Positions 27,293 to 36,237 are shown, counted from the stretch's first letter. The stretch: 64,000 bases of DNA from JAVBJN01 sp031546985 (GCA_031546985.1 JAVBJN010000056.1:10183-74182), one strand, 5' to 3'. The notes: generated from the sequence alone by a model not told the origin. A program made the numbers and translations.

Positions 27293-28173
27293 TGGCAAAA
27301 TGGCGTGGCCAGTCTAAAGGAAACAGACTGGGTTACAAGATATTTGTAGGATTATTACAAAATGCCGGCGTTCGTCCGGCATATTTTTTATTGTACTTCG
27401 TGGCAGCGTATTACTGGCTTTGCTCCTGGCAATCGTCGCGCCACATGTATGCCTATTTCACCAAACACCTGGGCTGGGCGCCGCTTAAGTCCATCCTGGC
27501 CCTGTACCGCAACTATTTCGTATTTGGCCAAACGCTTATCGACCGCATTGTGGTGATGAGCGGAGCCGATAATTCGTTTACTTTCGATTTTGATGGCGAA
27601 GACAACCTGCGCCAGATGGTACGCGACGGCAAAGGTGGCATGCTCATCAGCGCCCATTTGGGCAATTGGGAGATTGCAGGCCATTTGCTCAAGCGCCTCG
27701 ATGCTAAGGTGAATATTGTGATGTACGAAGGCGAAAAAGAAAAACTCAAAGCTTACCTCGATAAGATCAAAGGCCCCTTTAGCTTTAATATCATTGGTAT
27801 TGGCGATGATCTGAGCCATATATACGCCATAGCCGACGCGCTCAAGCGCAATGAACTGGTGTGTATGCATGCCGATCGTTTTACTGAAGGCAGCCGTAGT
27901 ATAGCTGCTGAATTTTTGGGCCAGGAAGCCCGTTTTCCGCTGGGGCCTTTTGCCATCAGCACCAAATTAAGAGCGCCGGTTAGTTATGTATTTGCCTTTA
28001 AAGAATCGGCTACACACTACCACTTCTTCTCCTCTCCGGTAAAAGAGTATACCAACTCCCGCCAGGATATGCAAACCATGCTGCACGATTACATTGGTGA
28101 GCTGCATGTAAAAGTGAAACAGTATCCCTTGCAGTGGTTTAATTATTACGATTTCTGGAGTAAGTCTCAATAG
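27292..28173 (+). CDS. LpxL/HtrB-like acyltransferase
   Basis: The 293-residue protein shows the lysophospholipid/lipid A acyltransferase motif HLGNWE (His122 and Glu127, HX4E) and a hydrophobic N-terminal helix (PAYFLLYFVAAYYWLCSW). The family transfers acyl chains from ACP to lipid acceptors at the inner-membrane face. Directly behind an ACP, it probably takes the ACP-bound aryl polyene, or a fatty acyl group, to a lipid or phenol acceptor. Similar acyltransferases are regular members of aryl-polyene and flexirubin clusters. It overlaps the ACP gene by one base. Confidence 0.85.
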   Translation: MAKWRGQSKGNRLGYKIFVGLLQNAGVRPAYFLLYFVAAYYWLCSWQSSRHMYAYFTKHLGWAPLKSILALYRNYFVFGQTLIDRIVVMSGADNSFTFDFDGEDNLRQMVRDGKGGMLISAHLGNWEIAGHLLKRLDAKVNIVMYEGEKEKLKAYLDKIKGPFSFNIIGIGDDLSHIYAIADALKRNELVCMHADRFTEGSRSIAAEFLGQEARFPLGPFAISTKLRAPVSYVFAFKESATHYHFFSSPVKEYTNSRQDMQTMLHDYIGELHVKVKQYPLQWFNYYDFWSKSQ

Positions 28174-28193
28174 ATGCGCTCATAAAACACTTC

Positions 28194-28223
28194 GGCGAAA
28201 TCTGCGTGGCTTTTCATCTGCGG
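28194..28223 (+). repeat. Short copy of the dispersed CTGCGG intergenic repeat
   Basis: The segment contains gaaatctgcgtgg, a 3-base step, then catctgcgg, matching words of the tandem array at 47637-48145 and of the copy at 34209-34254. It lies just after the acyltransferase stop. Confidence 0.6.
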
Positions 28224-28267
28224 AAAATGAATAGCAGGTATCCCAATAAGCGTGCACCATTTGATAA

Positions 28268-28300
28268 TTTTCAGGGTATATTAGTCCTGAAAATATTTTT
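28268..28300 (+). terminator. Candidate terminator ending pigment block I
   Basis: ttttcagg pairs exactly with cctgaaaa around a 10-base loop and is followed by tattttt. It ends one base before the ATG of the next gene (28302), so it could instead act as a leader structure for that gene. Confidence 0.45.
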
Positions 28301-28301
28301 C

Positions 28302-28667
28302 ATGCAACTCTCCGACCAACATAAAGCCATTGCCCTAAACTGGTTTAAGGCGTTTAACGAACACCTTCTCGAAAATTTGCTGGCGCTGTACCACGACAAA
28401 GCCGAGCATTACAGTCCCAAACTTAAAATACGCCTGCCCGAAACCAACGGACTCGTAAGCGGCAAGCCCGCGCTGCGCAGCTGGTGGCAGGATGCCTTTG
28501 ACCGCTTACCCGAATTGCATTACGAAGTAACTACGCTTACCGCCGATAACGACCGCGTGTTTATGGAATACATTCGCCAGGTGCCCGGCGAAGCCGATAT
28601 GCTCGTGGCCGAAGTACTGGAGATTAAAGATGGACTTATTGTAGCATCACGGGTATATCATGGGTAA
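28302..28667 (+). CDS. NTF2-like/SnoaL-fold small protein
   Basis: The 121-residue product starts MQLSDQHKAIALNWFKAFNEHLLENLLALYHDKAEHYSP, the alpha-helical opening and first strand of the NTF2-like (SnoaL) fold. It continues with GKPALRSWWQDAF and a C-terminal beta sheet (RVFMEYIRQVPGE...VAEVLEIKDGLIV). The family contains cyclases, isomerases and pure binding proteins. An upstream frame to 28206 reads through the intergenic repeat and is rejected. It may be an unrelated gene, or a late pathway protein, since SnoaL-type proteins are known from polyketide pathways; the sequence does not decide. Confidence 0.72.
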   Translation: MQLSDQHKAIALNWFKAFNEHLLENLLALYHDKAEHYSPKLKIRLPETNGLVSGKPALRSWWQDAFDRLPELHYEVTTLTADNDRVFMEYIRQVPGEADMLVAEVLEIKDGLIVASRVYHG

Positions 28668-28676
28668 AAAACACTT

Positions 28677-29513
28677 ATGAGTGTAATACTGTTTGTAATA
28701 CTGCTGGTGGCACTTACCGCTGTTTTTACAGCACTGGGTAATGCCCGTGACAACCTGTATGGCAAACCTTTTGGCAAGGTGGATAGATGGGTGACGCGCG
28801 GCCTCGCGCTGGCTGATGTACAGCGGCTGCAAATAAATAGACCGGTATGGGATGCCAATCATTGGCACCCGGTGTTGGTAAAGCACCTGGTATTTTACCA
28901 AAACCTTACCGACGGGCAGCAGTTACTGTTTCGTACCAGAATGGAAGCCTTTTTATACCGGGTACCCATCACTCCTGTAAGTTTTGAGCTGGTAGAGCGC
29001 GATTATATTTTTGTAGCAGCCAGTGCCATTGTTCCGGTGTTTTTCTTAAAAGAATGGATGTATCCGCAGTTGAAAGAAGTCATTATGCATTCCTCGGCCT
29101 TTGGAACTTTCGAAAATGGGCAAGGGCAGCATATGCATACTGTGGGGCTTACCGGCACACAAAAACTAAGCGGTATCGTGTACCTGGCACGCGATGTATT
29201 GTGGGCCGATATCATGCAGCATAAACCTTCTAACGTGGCCATTCATGAATTTGTACATGTACTCGACTTGCAGGATGGCCAGATGGATGGCGTACCCCTG
29301 GCCTTGCTGAGCGAACAGATGATAGATCCCTGGGTAGAGCTTATGCTGCGCGAAACCCAGCAATTGCAAGGCGTAGATGATTATGCCCGGGAAAGTCCTG
29401 CCGAATTTCTGGCCGTACTCAGCGAGTACTTTTTTACCCGGCCTGTGCGCATGCAGCAATCACATCCCCGCTTGTATGAAATGATGCGCCGGATGTATGG
29501 ACCACAAGTGTAG
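28677..29513 (+). CDS. Zinc-dependent peptidase of the M90/MtfA family
   Basis: The 278-residue protein starts with one hydrophobic helix (SVILFVILLVALTAVFTAL). It carries the zinc motif HEFVH (His190-Glu191 to His194) in SNVAIHEFVHVLDLQDG, and a downstream ESPAEFLAVLSEYFF segment with further Glu residues as in MtfA. E. coli MtfA is a peptidase that also titrates the Mlc repressor; Bacteroidota members have an added membrane anchor and no known target. The gene follows the NTF2-like gene by 9 bp. Confidence 0.85.
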   Translation: MSVILFVILLVALTAVFTALGNARDNLYGKPFGKVDRWVTRGLALADVQRLQINRPVWDANHWHPVLVKHLVFYQNLTDGQQLLFRTRMEAFLYRVPITPVSFELVERDYIFVAASAIVPVFFLKEWMYPQLKEVIMHSSAFGTFENGQGQHMHTVGLTGTQKLSGIVYLARDVLWADIMQHKPSNVAIHEFVHVLDLQDGQMDGVPLALLSEQMIDPWVELMLRETQQLQGVDDYARESPAEFLAVLSEYFFTRPVRMQQSHPRLYEMMRRMYGPQV

Positions 29514-29537
29514 TCAATAACCGCATATAGTACTTAA

Positions 29538-29566
29538 ATGCCTTCGTATATCGGAGGCGTTTTTTA
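29538..29566 (+). terminator. Terminator after the M90 peptidase gene
   Basis: atgccttcg and cggaggcgt pair, with two G-U pairs, around a tatat loop, then a run of T follows. The remaining gap to 29840 (about 275 bp) is AT-rich with no gene seen. Confidence 0.7.
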
Positions 29567-29840
29567 TGTTCGGTTATCTATGAAATAATGGCAATCGTAT
29601 AGTGTTGTGATTCTATAATAGAATATAGATTTTTTAACTTAATATTATACAGCTATTCCAATCAAATAAGATTTGCCCCGGTATTGGGTATCCATATTCA
29701 TAAAAACAATAACCCGGTAAACCAGTTAAACGGCGGTTGTATGCTCCCGGCAGGCATCGCTCTCCGCAACGTATCGGCATTCAAAATTGTATCGCATTAG
29801 TGTCTCTTGTTTACCTCTTTTAAACCTAATAATGTTTTAT

Positions 29841-31436
29841 ATGAGAAAGATCTGTCACATTGATGTTAGTCTTGCTTCCGGGAGAAGCCAGAAACTAAGC
29901 CCCTCGCGGCTGTTGGTTGCTTTGCTTGTAAGTGGAATTGCACTGTCTGGCTGCGGCGGAGCAGCTACCGAAAACAAACATGCCGGTGCTGCTCCTGAAG
30001 CAACAACCCAATCCGGCGGCGGTACAGACGGCCACGGCTGGATTGGTACCGGAAAAATAAAATCGCGGCTGGGCGAATTTGAATTTAAAAACGGTTACCC
30101 CACTGAAGAGGCCACTAAAAAATTGAACGAAACACTGGTTTACAGCCGGGCACTGGAAGCGTATATGGACCAGATGCACGCCGTATCGTGGTACAATGTA
30201 TGGAAAGGTGTGGCTGTGGCCGGCAGTGCTACTCCCAACCAAATGGTGATATGGGAAACCTTAATGGATGGACAAACCTTGCTGCTTACCGGCAATACCG
30301 AAACGGTTTACGGCCTGGCATCGTTCGATCTTAAACGTGATGGCCCGTTGGTGGTAGAAGTACCACCTATGATGCTGGGTGGCATTAACGATATGTGGCA
30401 GAATGAAATTGCAGGCATTGGTCCCACCGGAGAAGACAAAGGCAAGGGTGGCAAATTTCTGTTGTTGCCGCCCGCGTATGCCGGCAATGTGCCCAAAGGT
30501 TATATGGTGCTCAAATGCCCTACCTACAGGGTCAGTCTTGGTGTAAGAGGATTTTTGCAGGATGGTAAACCCGATCACGCGGTAGCGTTGATGAAATCGA
30601 CCAAAGTGTATCCGCTGAGCCAGGCCGCCAGTCCTGCGGCCATGACTTTTGTAAACGGGTCGGGTAAGGAAGTAAGTACCGTGTTTTCTGATAATTATAA
30701 CTTTTTTGAAGACCTGGCTACACTCGTGGCCGATGAGCCAGACGATCGTTTGCGCACCGACGAACGTTTTTTACTTGCATCTATTGGCATCGAAAAAGGA
30801 AAACCTTTTCAGCCCGATGCCGACCGCAAAGCCTTGCTGGAAGATGCTGCGCGTACCGCTTCTGCCATGGCAAGAGCCAACAGTTATGCCTCTACCGATA
30901 CCGCACGCATGGTCTATAGCGACCGGCGCTGGGAATGGGCCTTTATTGGCGGCAGTGCTAGCTGGGATTCGCAGGGTTATGTAAACACCGATCGCCGTGC
31001 GGGTTTTGCCTACATCGCCATTGGAATGTCGCCCGCTATGGTTAAAAAGATTGTAGGTGGCGGCTCCCAGTATTTATGGACACCACGCGATGCCAGCGGC
31101 AATTTCCTGGACGGGGCTAAAAACTATGTTTTGCACATACCCGGCAATATTCCGGTAAAAAATTTCTGGTCTATTGTAGTGTATGATGCGCAAAGCCGTT
31201 CTATTCTCCGCAATGGCCAGCCCTTCCCGTCTGTGAGTCCGTATAGCGGCCCGCAAGCCAATGCTGACGGGTCTGTAGATGTATATTTTGGTCCCGATAA
31301 ACCACAAGGCAAAGAGAAGAACTGGATCAAAACCGATGCGGGTAAAGGTTGGTTTACACTGTTCCGCTTTTATGGCCCACTGGAGCCCTTCTTCGACAAA
31401 AGCTGGAAACCAGATGATATTAAGGAAGTAAAATAA
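29841..31436 (+). CDS. DUF1254/DUF1214-type lipoprotein
   Basis: From the ATG at 29841 the 531-residue product has an unusually long N-region before its hydrophobic stretch and a lipobox-like LSGC (LLVALLVSGIALSGCGG). A DUF1254-like domain (about 75-290, with VSWYNVWKGVAV and SRALEAYMDQMH) and a C-terminal DUF1214-like domain (about 385-525, with NFWSIVVYDAQSRSILRNGQPFPSVS) follow. These domains occur together in secreted proteins of unknown function. Other in-frame ATGs exist at 29787 and 29832; the choice is uncertain. Single gene between terminators. Confidence 0.78.
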   Translation: MRKICHIDVSLASGRSQKLSPSRLLVALLVSGIALSGCGGAATENKHAGAAPEATTQSGGGTDGHGWIGTGKIKSRLGEFEFKNGYPTEEATKKLNETLVYSRALEAYMDQMHAVSWYNVWKGVAVAGSATPNQMVIWETLMDGQTLLLTGNTETVYGLASFDLKRDGPLVVEVPPMMLGGINDMWQNEIAGIGPTGEDKGKGGKFLLLPPAYAGNVPKGYMVLKCPTYRVSLGVRGFLQDGKPDHAVALMKSTKVYPLSQAASPAAMTFVNGSGKEVSTVFSDNYNFFEDLATLVADEPDDRLRTDERFLLASIGIEKGKPFQPDADRKALLEDAARTASAMARANSYASTDTARMVYSDRRWEWAFIGGSASWDSQGYVNTDRRAGFAYIAIGMSPAMVKKIVGGGSQYLWTPRDASGNFLDGAKNYVLHIPGNIPVKNFWSIVVYDAQSRSILRNGQPFPSVSPYSGPQANADGSVDVYFGPDKPQGKEKNWIKTDAGKGWFTLFRFYGPLEPFFDKSWKPDDIKEVK

Positions 31437-31605
31437 GCCGGTTGTTTTCAAAATACCGTTAAAAAACGGTACCGTACATGGTTTTCAACGATTATCATTG
31501 TACCATCAACCGATAGTTACCCATCCCAAACTATTAGATGCCGCAAAAGTGGTGTCTTCTGTTACCGCACTTTCGTTCATGAAAGGCTACTGATGAGTTA
31601 GTAGA

Positions 31606-31640
31606 GCAGCTTCCCGCTAAAACGGGGAGCTGTTTTTTTA
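31606..31640 (+). terminator. Terminator in the gap after the DUF1254 gene
   Basis: gcagcttcccg pairs with cggggagctg around ctaaaa and is followed by a run of seven T. It lies 170 bp past the DUF1254 stop; a smaller hairpin (accgtt/aacggt) stands at about 31456-31470. Confidence 0.7.
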
Positions 31641-31691
31641 TCGTTTGCCTCGCATTTGATCTCCTCCGCATTTCCCCTTACCTTTCCGCCC

Positions 31692-32228
31692 ATGAAAAAG
31701 AAATCGAATCTTAACAAGCTCCTGCAAGAGCTTACCAAAGAAGAGCTTATTGCCGAGATCGAAAAGATCTGCGATAAGTTTGAAGTGGTAAAAGATTATT
31801 TCCAGATCGATCTTACCGGCGATACGGCTGCGTATGTAGCGCAAACCCGCAAAAAAATCGAAGGGCAGTTTCATACCAGCAAGGGCAAAAAACGCAATCC
31901 CAAAGCGTCGCGGCTTAATAAGATCATTACCGATTTTGAAGTCATTTCCATTTATAAAGAAGACATCATTACGCTGCTGCTGTTTCGTGTAGCAGAGACG
32001 GGTAAGTTTATAGCACGGTACGATTATACGTTACCAGCCTTACTGCAATCCAATATCAGGGCTTTTGCCAGAGCCTGTTCGCTTATCGAAACCGAAGGGT
32101 TGCAGGAGCGATATAAAGCAGATTGCGCCGCCATTTGCCAGCAGGGCCGCTCCATTTATTATGAAGGAGAACTGGAAGATGTTTATTTTAGTTGCTTCAA
32201 CGAAGCGCCTCCCGTTCAGCGGAGATAA
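31692..32228 (+). CDS. DUF6155-family protein
   Basis: The 178-residue product starts MKKKSNLNKLLQELTKEELIAEIEKICDKFEVVKDYF, a Lys/Glu-rich helical opening that I associate with the DUF6155 family of Bacteroidota. It has no signal peptide or membrane segment, so it is expected in the cytoplasm. Function unknown. The ATG at 31692 is chosen over 31656, which would add 12 unrelated residues. The next gene starts 16 bp after its stop. Confidence 0.65.
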   Translation: MKKKSNLNKLLQELTKEELIAEIEKICDKFEVVKDYFQIDLTGDTAAYVAQTRKKIEGQFHTSKGKKRNPKASRLNKIITDFEVISIYKEDIITLLLFRVAETGKFIARYDYTLPALLQSNIRAFARACSLIETEGLQERYKADCAAICQQGRSIYYEGELEDVYFSCFNEAPPVQRR

Positions 32229-32244
32229 CCCAATATTGTCTTTT

Positions 32245-34026
32245 ATGCGTATAACTATGAAATCGGCCATGGCCACCACCATGCTTTGCGGTGTGCTGGC
32301 TTCCTGCGGTAATAACGGCACTACCTCTGCCGCAAAGGAAGACCAGAACCAACGTTTTGATGCCTATAAAGAAGGTTTTGTAACCTCATTGTGGAAAGTA
32401 TATCCCGGATGGGCCAGCGGCCAGGGATACCACAAGTATGATAGCGTATTGGTGGTGCCCGACGCGGCATCGCGCCAAAAGGAACTGGACTTTGCCAAAG
32501 CCAATCTCGATTCGCTTAAGCAATTCGACGAGGGCAAACTGTCGGACAACAACCGCACCGATCTGAAGATGATTGAAAACCAGCTTCAGGCCACCATCTG
32601 GTCTGCAAACGATCAGAAATCATATGAGTGGAACCCCTCCGATTATAATGTATGCGGCAGCTTTGCCGAAATGCTCAACGGCAATTACGACTCGCTCGAT
32701 ACCCGCCTGCACAATATTGGCATACGCATGGCTGCTGTGCCTGCTTATTACGAAGCCGCTAAGCAAAATATTAAGAACCCAACAGTAGAGCATACCCAGC
32801 TCGCCATAGAGCAAAACCTCGGTGGTATTTCTGTATTTGAAGTGGACCTGAAATCGGCTTTGGCCAAATCTCATTTACCCGAGGCAGAGAAGCAGGAGAT
32901 AGGCACCCGTGCCCAGGCTGCTGTAGCCGCCATTAAAAGTTATGCCGATTGGTTGAAACAATTGAAGAATGACCAGCCGCGCAGTTTCCGTTTGGGTAAG
33001 GATTTGTATGCTAAGAAATTCGATTTCGATATACAGAGTGGCTACACGGTAGACCAGGTATACGACAAAGCCATTGCCCATAAAAAAGACCTGCACCAGA
33101 AAATGGCTGCCCTGGCGGTGCAATTGTGGCCTAAGTATATGGGTACGGCTCCTGCGCCAACCGATACGTTGCAACTCATTCGCCAGGTAATTGATAAGAT
33201 CTCGCTGAAACACGCACAGCCCAATGGTTTCCAGGCGGCTATCGAAAAGCAGATTCCGGTGCTGGTAGCGTTTATCAAAAAGAAAGACCTTATTTACATC
33301 GATCCTGCCAAGCCATTGGTGGTGCGTCGTGAGCCCGATTATATGGCGGGTGTGGCCGGTGCCTCTATCAGCGCGCCTGGTCCCTACGATAAAAATGGCA
33401 ACACATATTACAATGTAGGCAGCCTCAATGGTTGGCCTAAAGAGCAGGCAGAGAGTTACCTGCGTGAGTACAACAATTACACCCTGCAGATCCTCAATAT
33501 CCACGAAGCCATTCCTGGGCACTATACCCAGTTGGTTTACAGCAACCAGTCGCCTAGTATCATCAAAGCCATTCTGGGCAATGGTGCTATGATCGAAGGC
33601 TGGGCCGTGTATACCGAAAAAATGATGCTCGAAAACGGTTACGGCAGCGAAGATGGCAGCGATCAGCCTAGTCCCGAAATGATGCTGATGTATTACAAAT
33701 GGAACCTGCGCAGCACCTGCAACACCATTCTCGATTACAGCGTGCATGTAAAAGATATGACCAAAGAGCAGGGCATGAACCTGCTGGTAAACGAAGCTTT
33801 TCAGCAGCAGGCCGAAGCCGAAGGTAAATGGAAACGGGTAACGGTGACCCAGGTGCAATTGTGCAGCTATTTTACCGGCTACACCGAAATCTACGACCTG
33901 CGCGAAGACCTGAAAAAGAAACTGGGCGACCGTTTTAACCTGAAACAGTTTCATGAAAAATTCCTCAGCTACGGCAGCGCTCCGGTTAAGTACATCCGCG
34001 AGTTGATGGAGAAAGAGTTTAAATAA
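32245..34026 (+). CDS. DUF885-family lipoprotein, putative zinc carboxypeptidase-like enzyme
   Basis: The 593-residue protein has a lipoprotein signal (TTMLCGVLASCGNN, lipobox LASC) and the DUF885 domain to the C-terminus. The zinc-peptidase-like motif HEAIPGH (His420, Glu421, His426) is followed about 24-28 residues later by GWAVYTEKMMLE, which contributes the further Glu. DUF885 proteins are regarded as metallopeptidases related to the M32/M2 fold; the substrate is unknown. A start at 32245 or 32257 gives the signal peptide, whereas 32065 would overlap the DUF6155 frame. The terminator follows closely. Confidence 0.85.
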   Translation: MRITMKSAMATTMLCGVLASCGNNGTTSAAKEDQNQRFDAYKEGFVTSLWKVYPGWASGQGYHKYDSVLVVPDAASRQKELDFAKANLDSLKQFDEGKLSDNNRTDLKMIENQLQATIWSANDQKSYEWNPSDYNVCGSFAEMLNGNYDSLDTRLHNIGIRMAAVPAYYEAAKQNIKNPTVEHTQLAIEQNLGGISVFEVDLKSALAKSHLPEAEKQEIGTRAQAAVAAIKSYADWLKQLKNDQPRSFRLGKDLYAKKFDFDIQSGYTVDQVYDKAIAHKKDLHQKMAALAVQLWPKYMGTAPAPTDTLQLIRQVIDKISLKHAQPNGFQAAIEKQIPVLVAFIKKKDLIYIDPAKPLVVRREPDYMAGVAGASISAPGPYDKNGNTYYNVGSLNGWPKEQAESYLREYNNYTLQILNIHEAIPGHYTQLVYSNQSPSIIKAILGNGAMIEGWAVYTEKMMLENGYGSEDGSDQPSPEMMLMYYKWNLRSTCNTILDYSVHVKDMTKEQGMNLLVNEAFQQQAEAEGKWKRVTVTQVQLCSYFTGYTEIYDLREDLKKKLGDRFNLKQFHEKFLSYGSAPVKYIRELMEKEFK

Positions 34027-34049
34027 CAGACTTTGTTTTAAATGATATC

Positions 34050-34085
34050 AAAAAGCCTTCCTGTAACAACGGGGAGGCTTTTTCT
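34050..34085 (+). terminator. Terminator after the DUF885 gene
   Basis: aaaagccttcc pairs with ggggaggctttt around a 9-base loop and is followed by tcttt. It starts 23 bases past the stop. Confidence 0.8.
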
Positions 34086-34109
34086 TTGGTGAGAATGACC
34101 TGTCAGGTG

Positions 34110-34129
34110 CCTGTCCCGCTACTGCGGGG
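34110..34129 (+). repeat. Dispersed 20-bp hairpin repeat, copy 2
   Basis: cctgtcccgctactgcgggg differs from copy 1 (25601-25620) only in the loop. It is preceded by gacctgtcaggtgc (34097-34110), a 14-mer found again at 47608-47621 just before the tandem array. Confidence 0.7.
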
Positions 34130-34208
34130 CGCAGGTACCTGAGAGAAGTGAGAAGTGAATGGTCAATGGGCACGAGGTAGACCTGCCAGCGCTTGTGCTC
34201 GCACCGCA

Positions 34209-34254
34209 CATCTGCGAAATCTGCGTGGTTTTTAGTCTGCGCGATCTGCGGGGA
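34209..34254 (+). repeat. Dispersed CTGCGG repeat, medium copy
   Basis: The segment reads catctgcgaaatctgcgtgg, then tttttagtctgcgcgatctgcgggga. It corresponds to the 3' arm of the 162-bp unit at 47744-48067. The gap 34027-34287 holds no gene. Confidence 0.7.
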
Positions 34255-34287
34255 AACACTAGCGCGTAGCTCATCTTAAATCAGGCA

Positions 34288-34902
34288 TCATACATCTTCT
34301 TCCAGTCTCGCTTTGGGCAAAATGATGAACAGCAAGGGAATAAGAATAAACATACCAATAGATAGATAAGGGCTTATAAAAGCCAGCACAACAGATGTGG
34401 CATACAACACCGGGCCGCCCAGGTATTTGCGTAAAACGCTTTTGCGTGTAGCTATTGGGATGGAATGATGCAGTTGCCCCGATTTAAAAGCCAGGTACCA
34501 GTATACACAGGTGCCGGAAACTGCTACCATCATCATTTCTGCTCCGTACACAACCGATGCTATTTTGGCCGTAGGGTATTCGCTGATAAACCTCGTAGGG
34601 AAGGGGATGAGGCAAATCCAGAATAGCAGAAACAGGTTCAGGTACTTGAGCGTAGGTGTATATTTTGTGATGAGCGACGACAGGTAATCGTGGTTGAGCC
34701 AGTAAATGGCTACTGTAAGAAAACTAAAGGCAAAAGCCAGGAAAGACGGAACAATATGCAACAGGCTCTGGCGAATCTCTGCCGTGGTTAAATGGCCCGA
34801 AAAGTCGGGCAGTTTAATCTCCAGCACCAGCAAAGTGGCTACAATAGCAAATACGCCATCGGTAAGCGCATCCATCCGTTGGGCGTCTTTATCTGGCATC
34901 AT
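34288..34902 (-). CDS. TMEM175/DUF1211-family predicted potassium channel
   Basis: The 204-residue membrane protein starts with RMDALTDGVFAIVATLLVLEI, the RxxxFTDGVFAI-type signature of the bacterial TMEM175 channels. Five or six helices follow, including LAFAFSFLTVAIYWLNHDYL, also typical. Bacterial members form leak-type K+ channels in the inner membrane. It is divergent from pigment block II and ends next to the repeat elements, so it appears to be part of the interlude and not of the pathway. Confidence 0.85.
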   Translation of the reverse strand: MMPDKDAQRMDALTDGVFAIVATLLVLEIKLPDFSGHLTTAEIRQSLLHIVPSFLAFAFSFLTVAIYWLNHDYLSSLITKYTPTLKYLNLFLLFWICLIPFPTRFISEYPTAKIASVVYGAEMMMVAVSGTCVYWYLAFKSGQLHHSIPIATRKSVLRKYLGGPVLYATSVVLAFISPYLSIGMFILIPLLFIILPKARLEEDV

Positions 34903-35077
34903 AGTTGTCGGTTTGGGTCAATTGGTGCAATAAAATTATAAAATATCAAAATGTGTTTGACCCTTCATTGAGTATTGGCATCATTTGCCTGTTTATCCGG
35001 TTGTTAAAAACGGGTATCCCCCGGCTTATAATGTTATTTTGCCCATATATTGTTGTAATTTTCGCCCCTCAAAACCT

Positions 35078-35491
35078 GTGATATTGGATACCGTTATTAA
35101 TTATATACCCCAGCGCGCACCCTTTGTGCTTATTTCCGAATTGTTGCATGCCAACGATACCATTACCGAATCGCGTTTTGTGATTCCCCACGATCATATC
35201 CTGGTCGAAGAGGGTGTACTCACCGAGGCCGGACTTACCGAAAACATGGCCCAGACCGCAGCCGCGGGAACGGGTTTCCTGGCGCAGCAAAACAATACCC
35301 CTGTGCCGGTGGGCTACATTGGCGCTGTGAGCAACCTGCGCATAAGCGAGTTGCCACCTGCCGGTACGGCCATTGTAACCCGGGTAACCGTTAAGCATAC
35401 TGTGCTCAACGCATCGGTAATTACCGCCGAAGTATTTTATAATGAAGAATGCATCGCCTCCTGCGATATGAAAATATTTTTGAACAATTAA
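35078..35491 (+). CDS. ApeP-like hotdog dehydratase subunit
   Basis: The frame is open from 34985, but family similarity starts at VILDTVINYIPQRAPFVLISELL, so the GTG at 35078 (or TTG at 35084) is taken as start, giving 137 residues. It is a FabZ-like hotdog protein in which the FabZ opening PHR.PF reads PQRAPF. Glu55 in GLTENMAQ sits where FabZ has its catalytic Glu, while the FabZ His position (14 residues earlier) is Ile41, with His40 one place off. This resembles ApeP of aryl-polyene clusters, which as I recall works together with ApeI. The partner is the gene at 45405. First gene of pigment block II. Confidence 0.82.
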   Translation: MILDTVINYIPQRAPFVLISELLHANDTITESRFVIPHDHILVEEGVLTEAGLTENMAQTAAAGTGFLAQQNNTPVPVGYIGAVSNLRISELPPAGTAIVTRVTVKHTVLNASVITAEVFYNEECIASCDMKIFLNN

Positions 35492-35511
35492 TCCCATCAA
35501 AACAACCCATC

Positions 35512-36228
35512 ATGAAAAAAATGTTTTTGTCGGCCTTGTTTGCCATCGCTTTACATCCTGTGTTTGCGCAGCTTACCTCTGCCGATGTATTTAAACCCGA
35601 AGTGCCGGTTACCTGGCTGGGTATCGATTATTCGCAGCTCCGCTTTATTGGTTCTGCTGCTCAGTGGGGCGATGCAGGAGCCATTACACCCGATCAGATC
35701 CGCGATAAATACTACCAGGCCTGGAACGACCTTGTGATCAACGAAGCTAAAAAGTACGATGTGCCGGCAGCCTGTAAGCGCAGCACAGTTGCCTATGCAC
35801 AGGATGTAGCCAATAAAATGAATGGCACCGCCAAAACCGATCAGCTGTTTTCGAGCGATCTTAATGATTTTAGTCGTTTAACTAAAGATATGGTGGCTGC
35901 TCAGGTTAAGAAGTATAACTTTGCCGGGAATAAAGGGCTGGGTATGATGCTGATGGGCGAAGCCATGAGCAAGGGTAAAGAAGCCTCCAGCTACTGGGTG
36001 GTGTATGTAGACATGGATACTAAAAAAGTACTCGTGGCCGAGCGTGTAGAAGGCAAGGCCGGAGGTTTTGGTTTCCGCAACTATTGGGCACGTTCTATTA
36101 TGGAAGTGCTGAAAACCGCAAAAGGCTCATTTACCGACTGGAAAACAGCATACGCCAAAGCGCCTGTTGCCGTTACGCCAGAACCCGCAGCAGCGCCAGC
36201 CCAGCCTGTAAAAAAGACGAAAAAGTAA
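35512..36228 (+). CDS. Secreted protein of unknown function in the pigment operon
   Basis: From the ATG at 35512 the 238-residue product has a signal peptide (MKKMFLSALFAIALHPVFAQ). The mature domain (TWLGIDYSQLRFIGSAAQW, then VVYVDMDTKKVLVAERVEGKAGGFGFRNYW) is a mixed alpha/beta fold that I cannot assign. It ends in an Ala/Pro tail and Lys residues (PAAAPAQPVKKTKK). It sits between the dehydratase (20 bp) and the thioesterase (9 bp), so it is almost certainly co-transcribed with pigment genes. A periplasmic or outer-membrane role in product placement is a guess. Confidence 0.72.
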   Translation: MKKMFLSALFAIALHPVFAQLTSADVFKPEVPVTWLGIDYSQLRFIGSAAQWGDAGAITPDQIRDKYYQAWNDLVINEAKKYDVPAACKRSTVAYAQDVANKMNGTAKTDQLFSSDLNDFSRLTKDMVAAQVKKYNFAGNKGLGMMLMGEAMSKGKEASSYWVVYVDMDTKKVLVAERVEGKAGGFGFRNYWARSIMEVLKTAKGSFTDWKTAYAKAPVAVTPEPAAAPAQPVKKTKK

Positions 36229-36237
36229 GGAGCATAA

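Noticed and set aside
32875..33954. 359-codon minus-strand frame
   Set aside because: It is antisense to the DUF885 gene, which has a signal peptide and zinc motif; the antisense product resembles nothing.
28302..34902. Interlude genes as a mobile island
   Set aside because: No integrase, transposase, tRNA or direct-repeat boundary was seen. The short CTGCGG copies at the borders are recorded as a separate finding, but they are too short to prove insertion.
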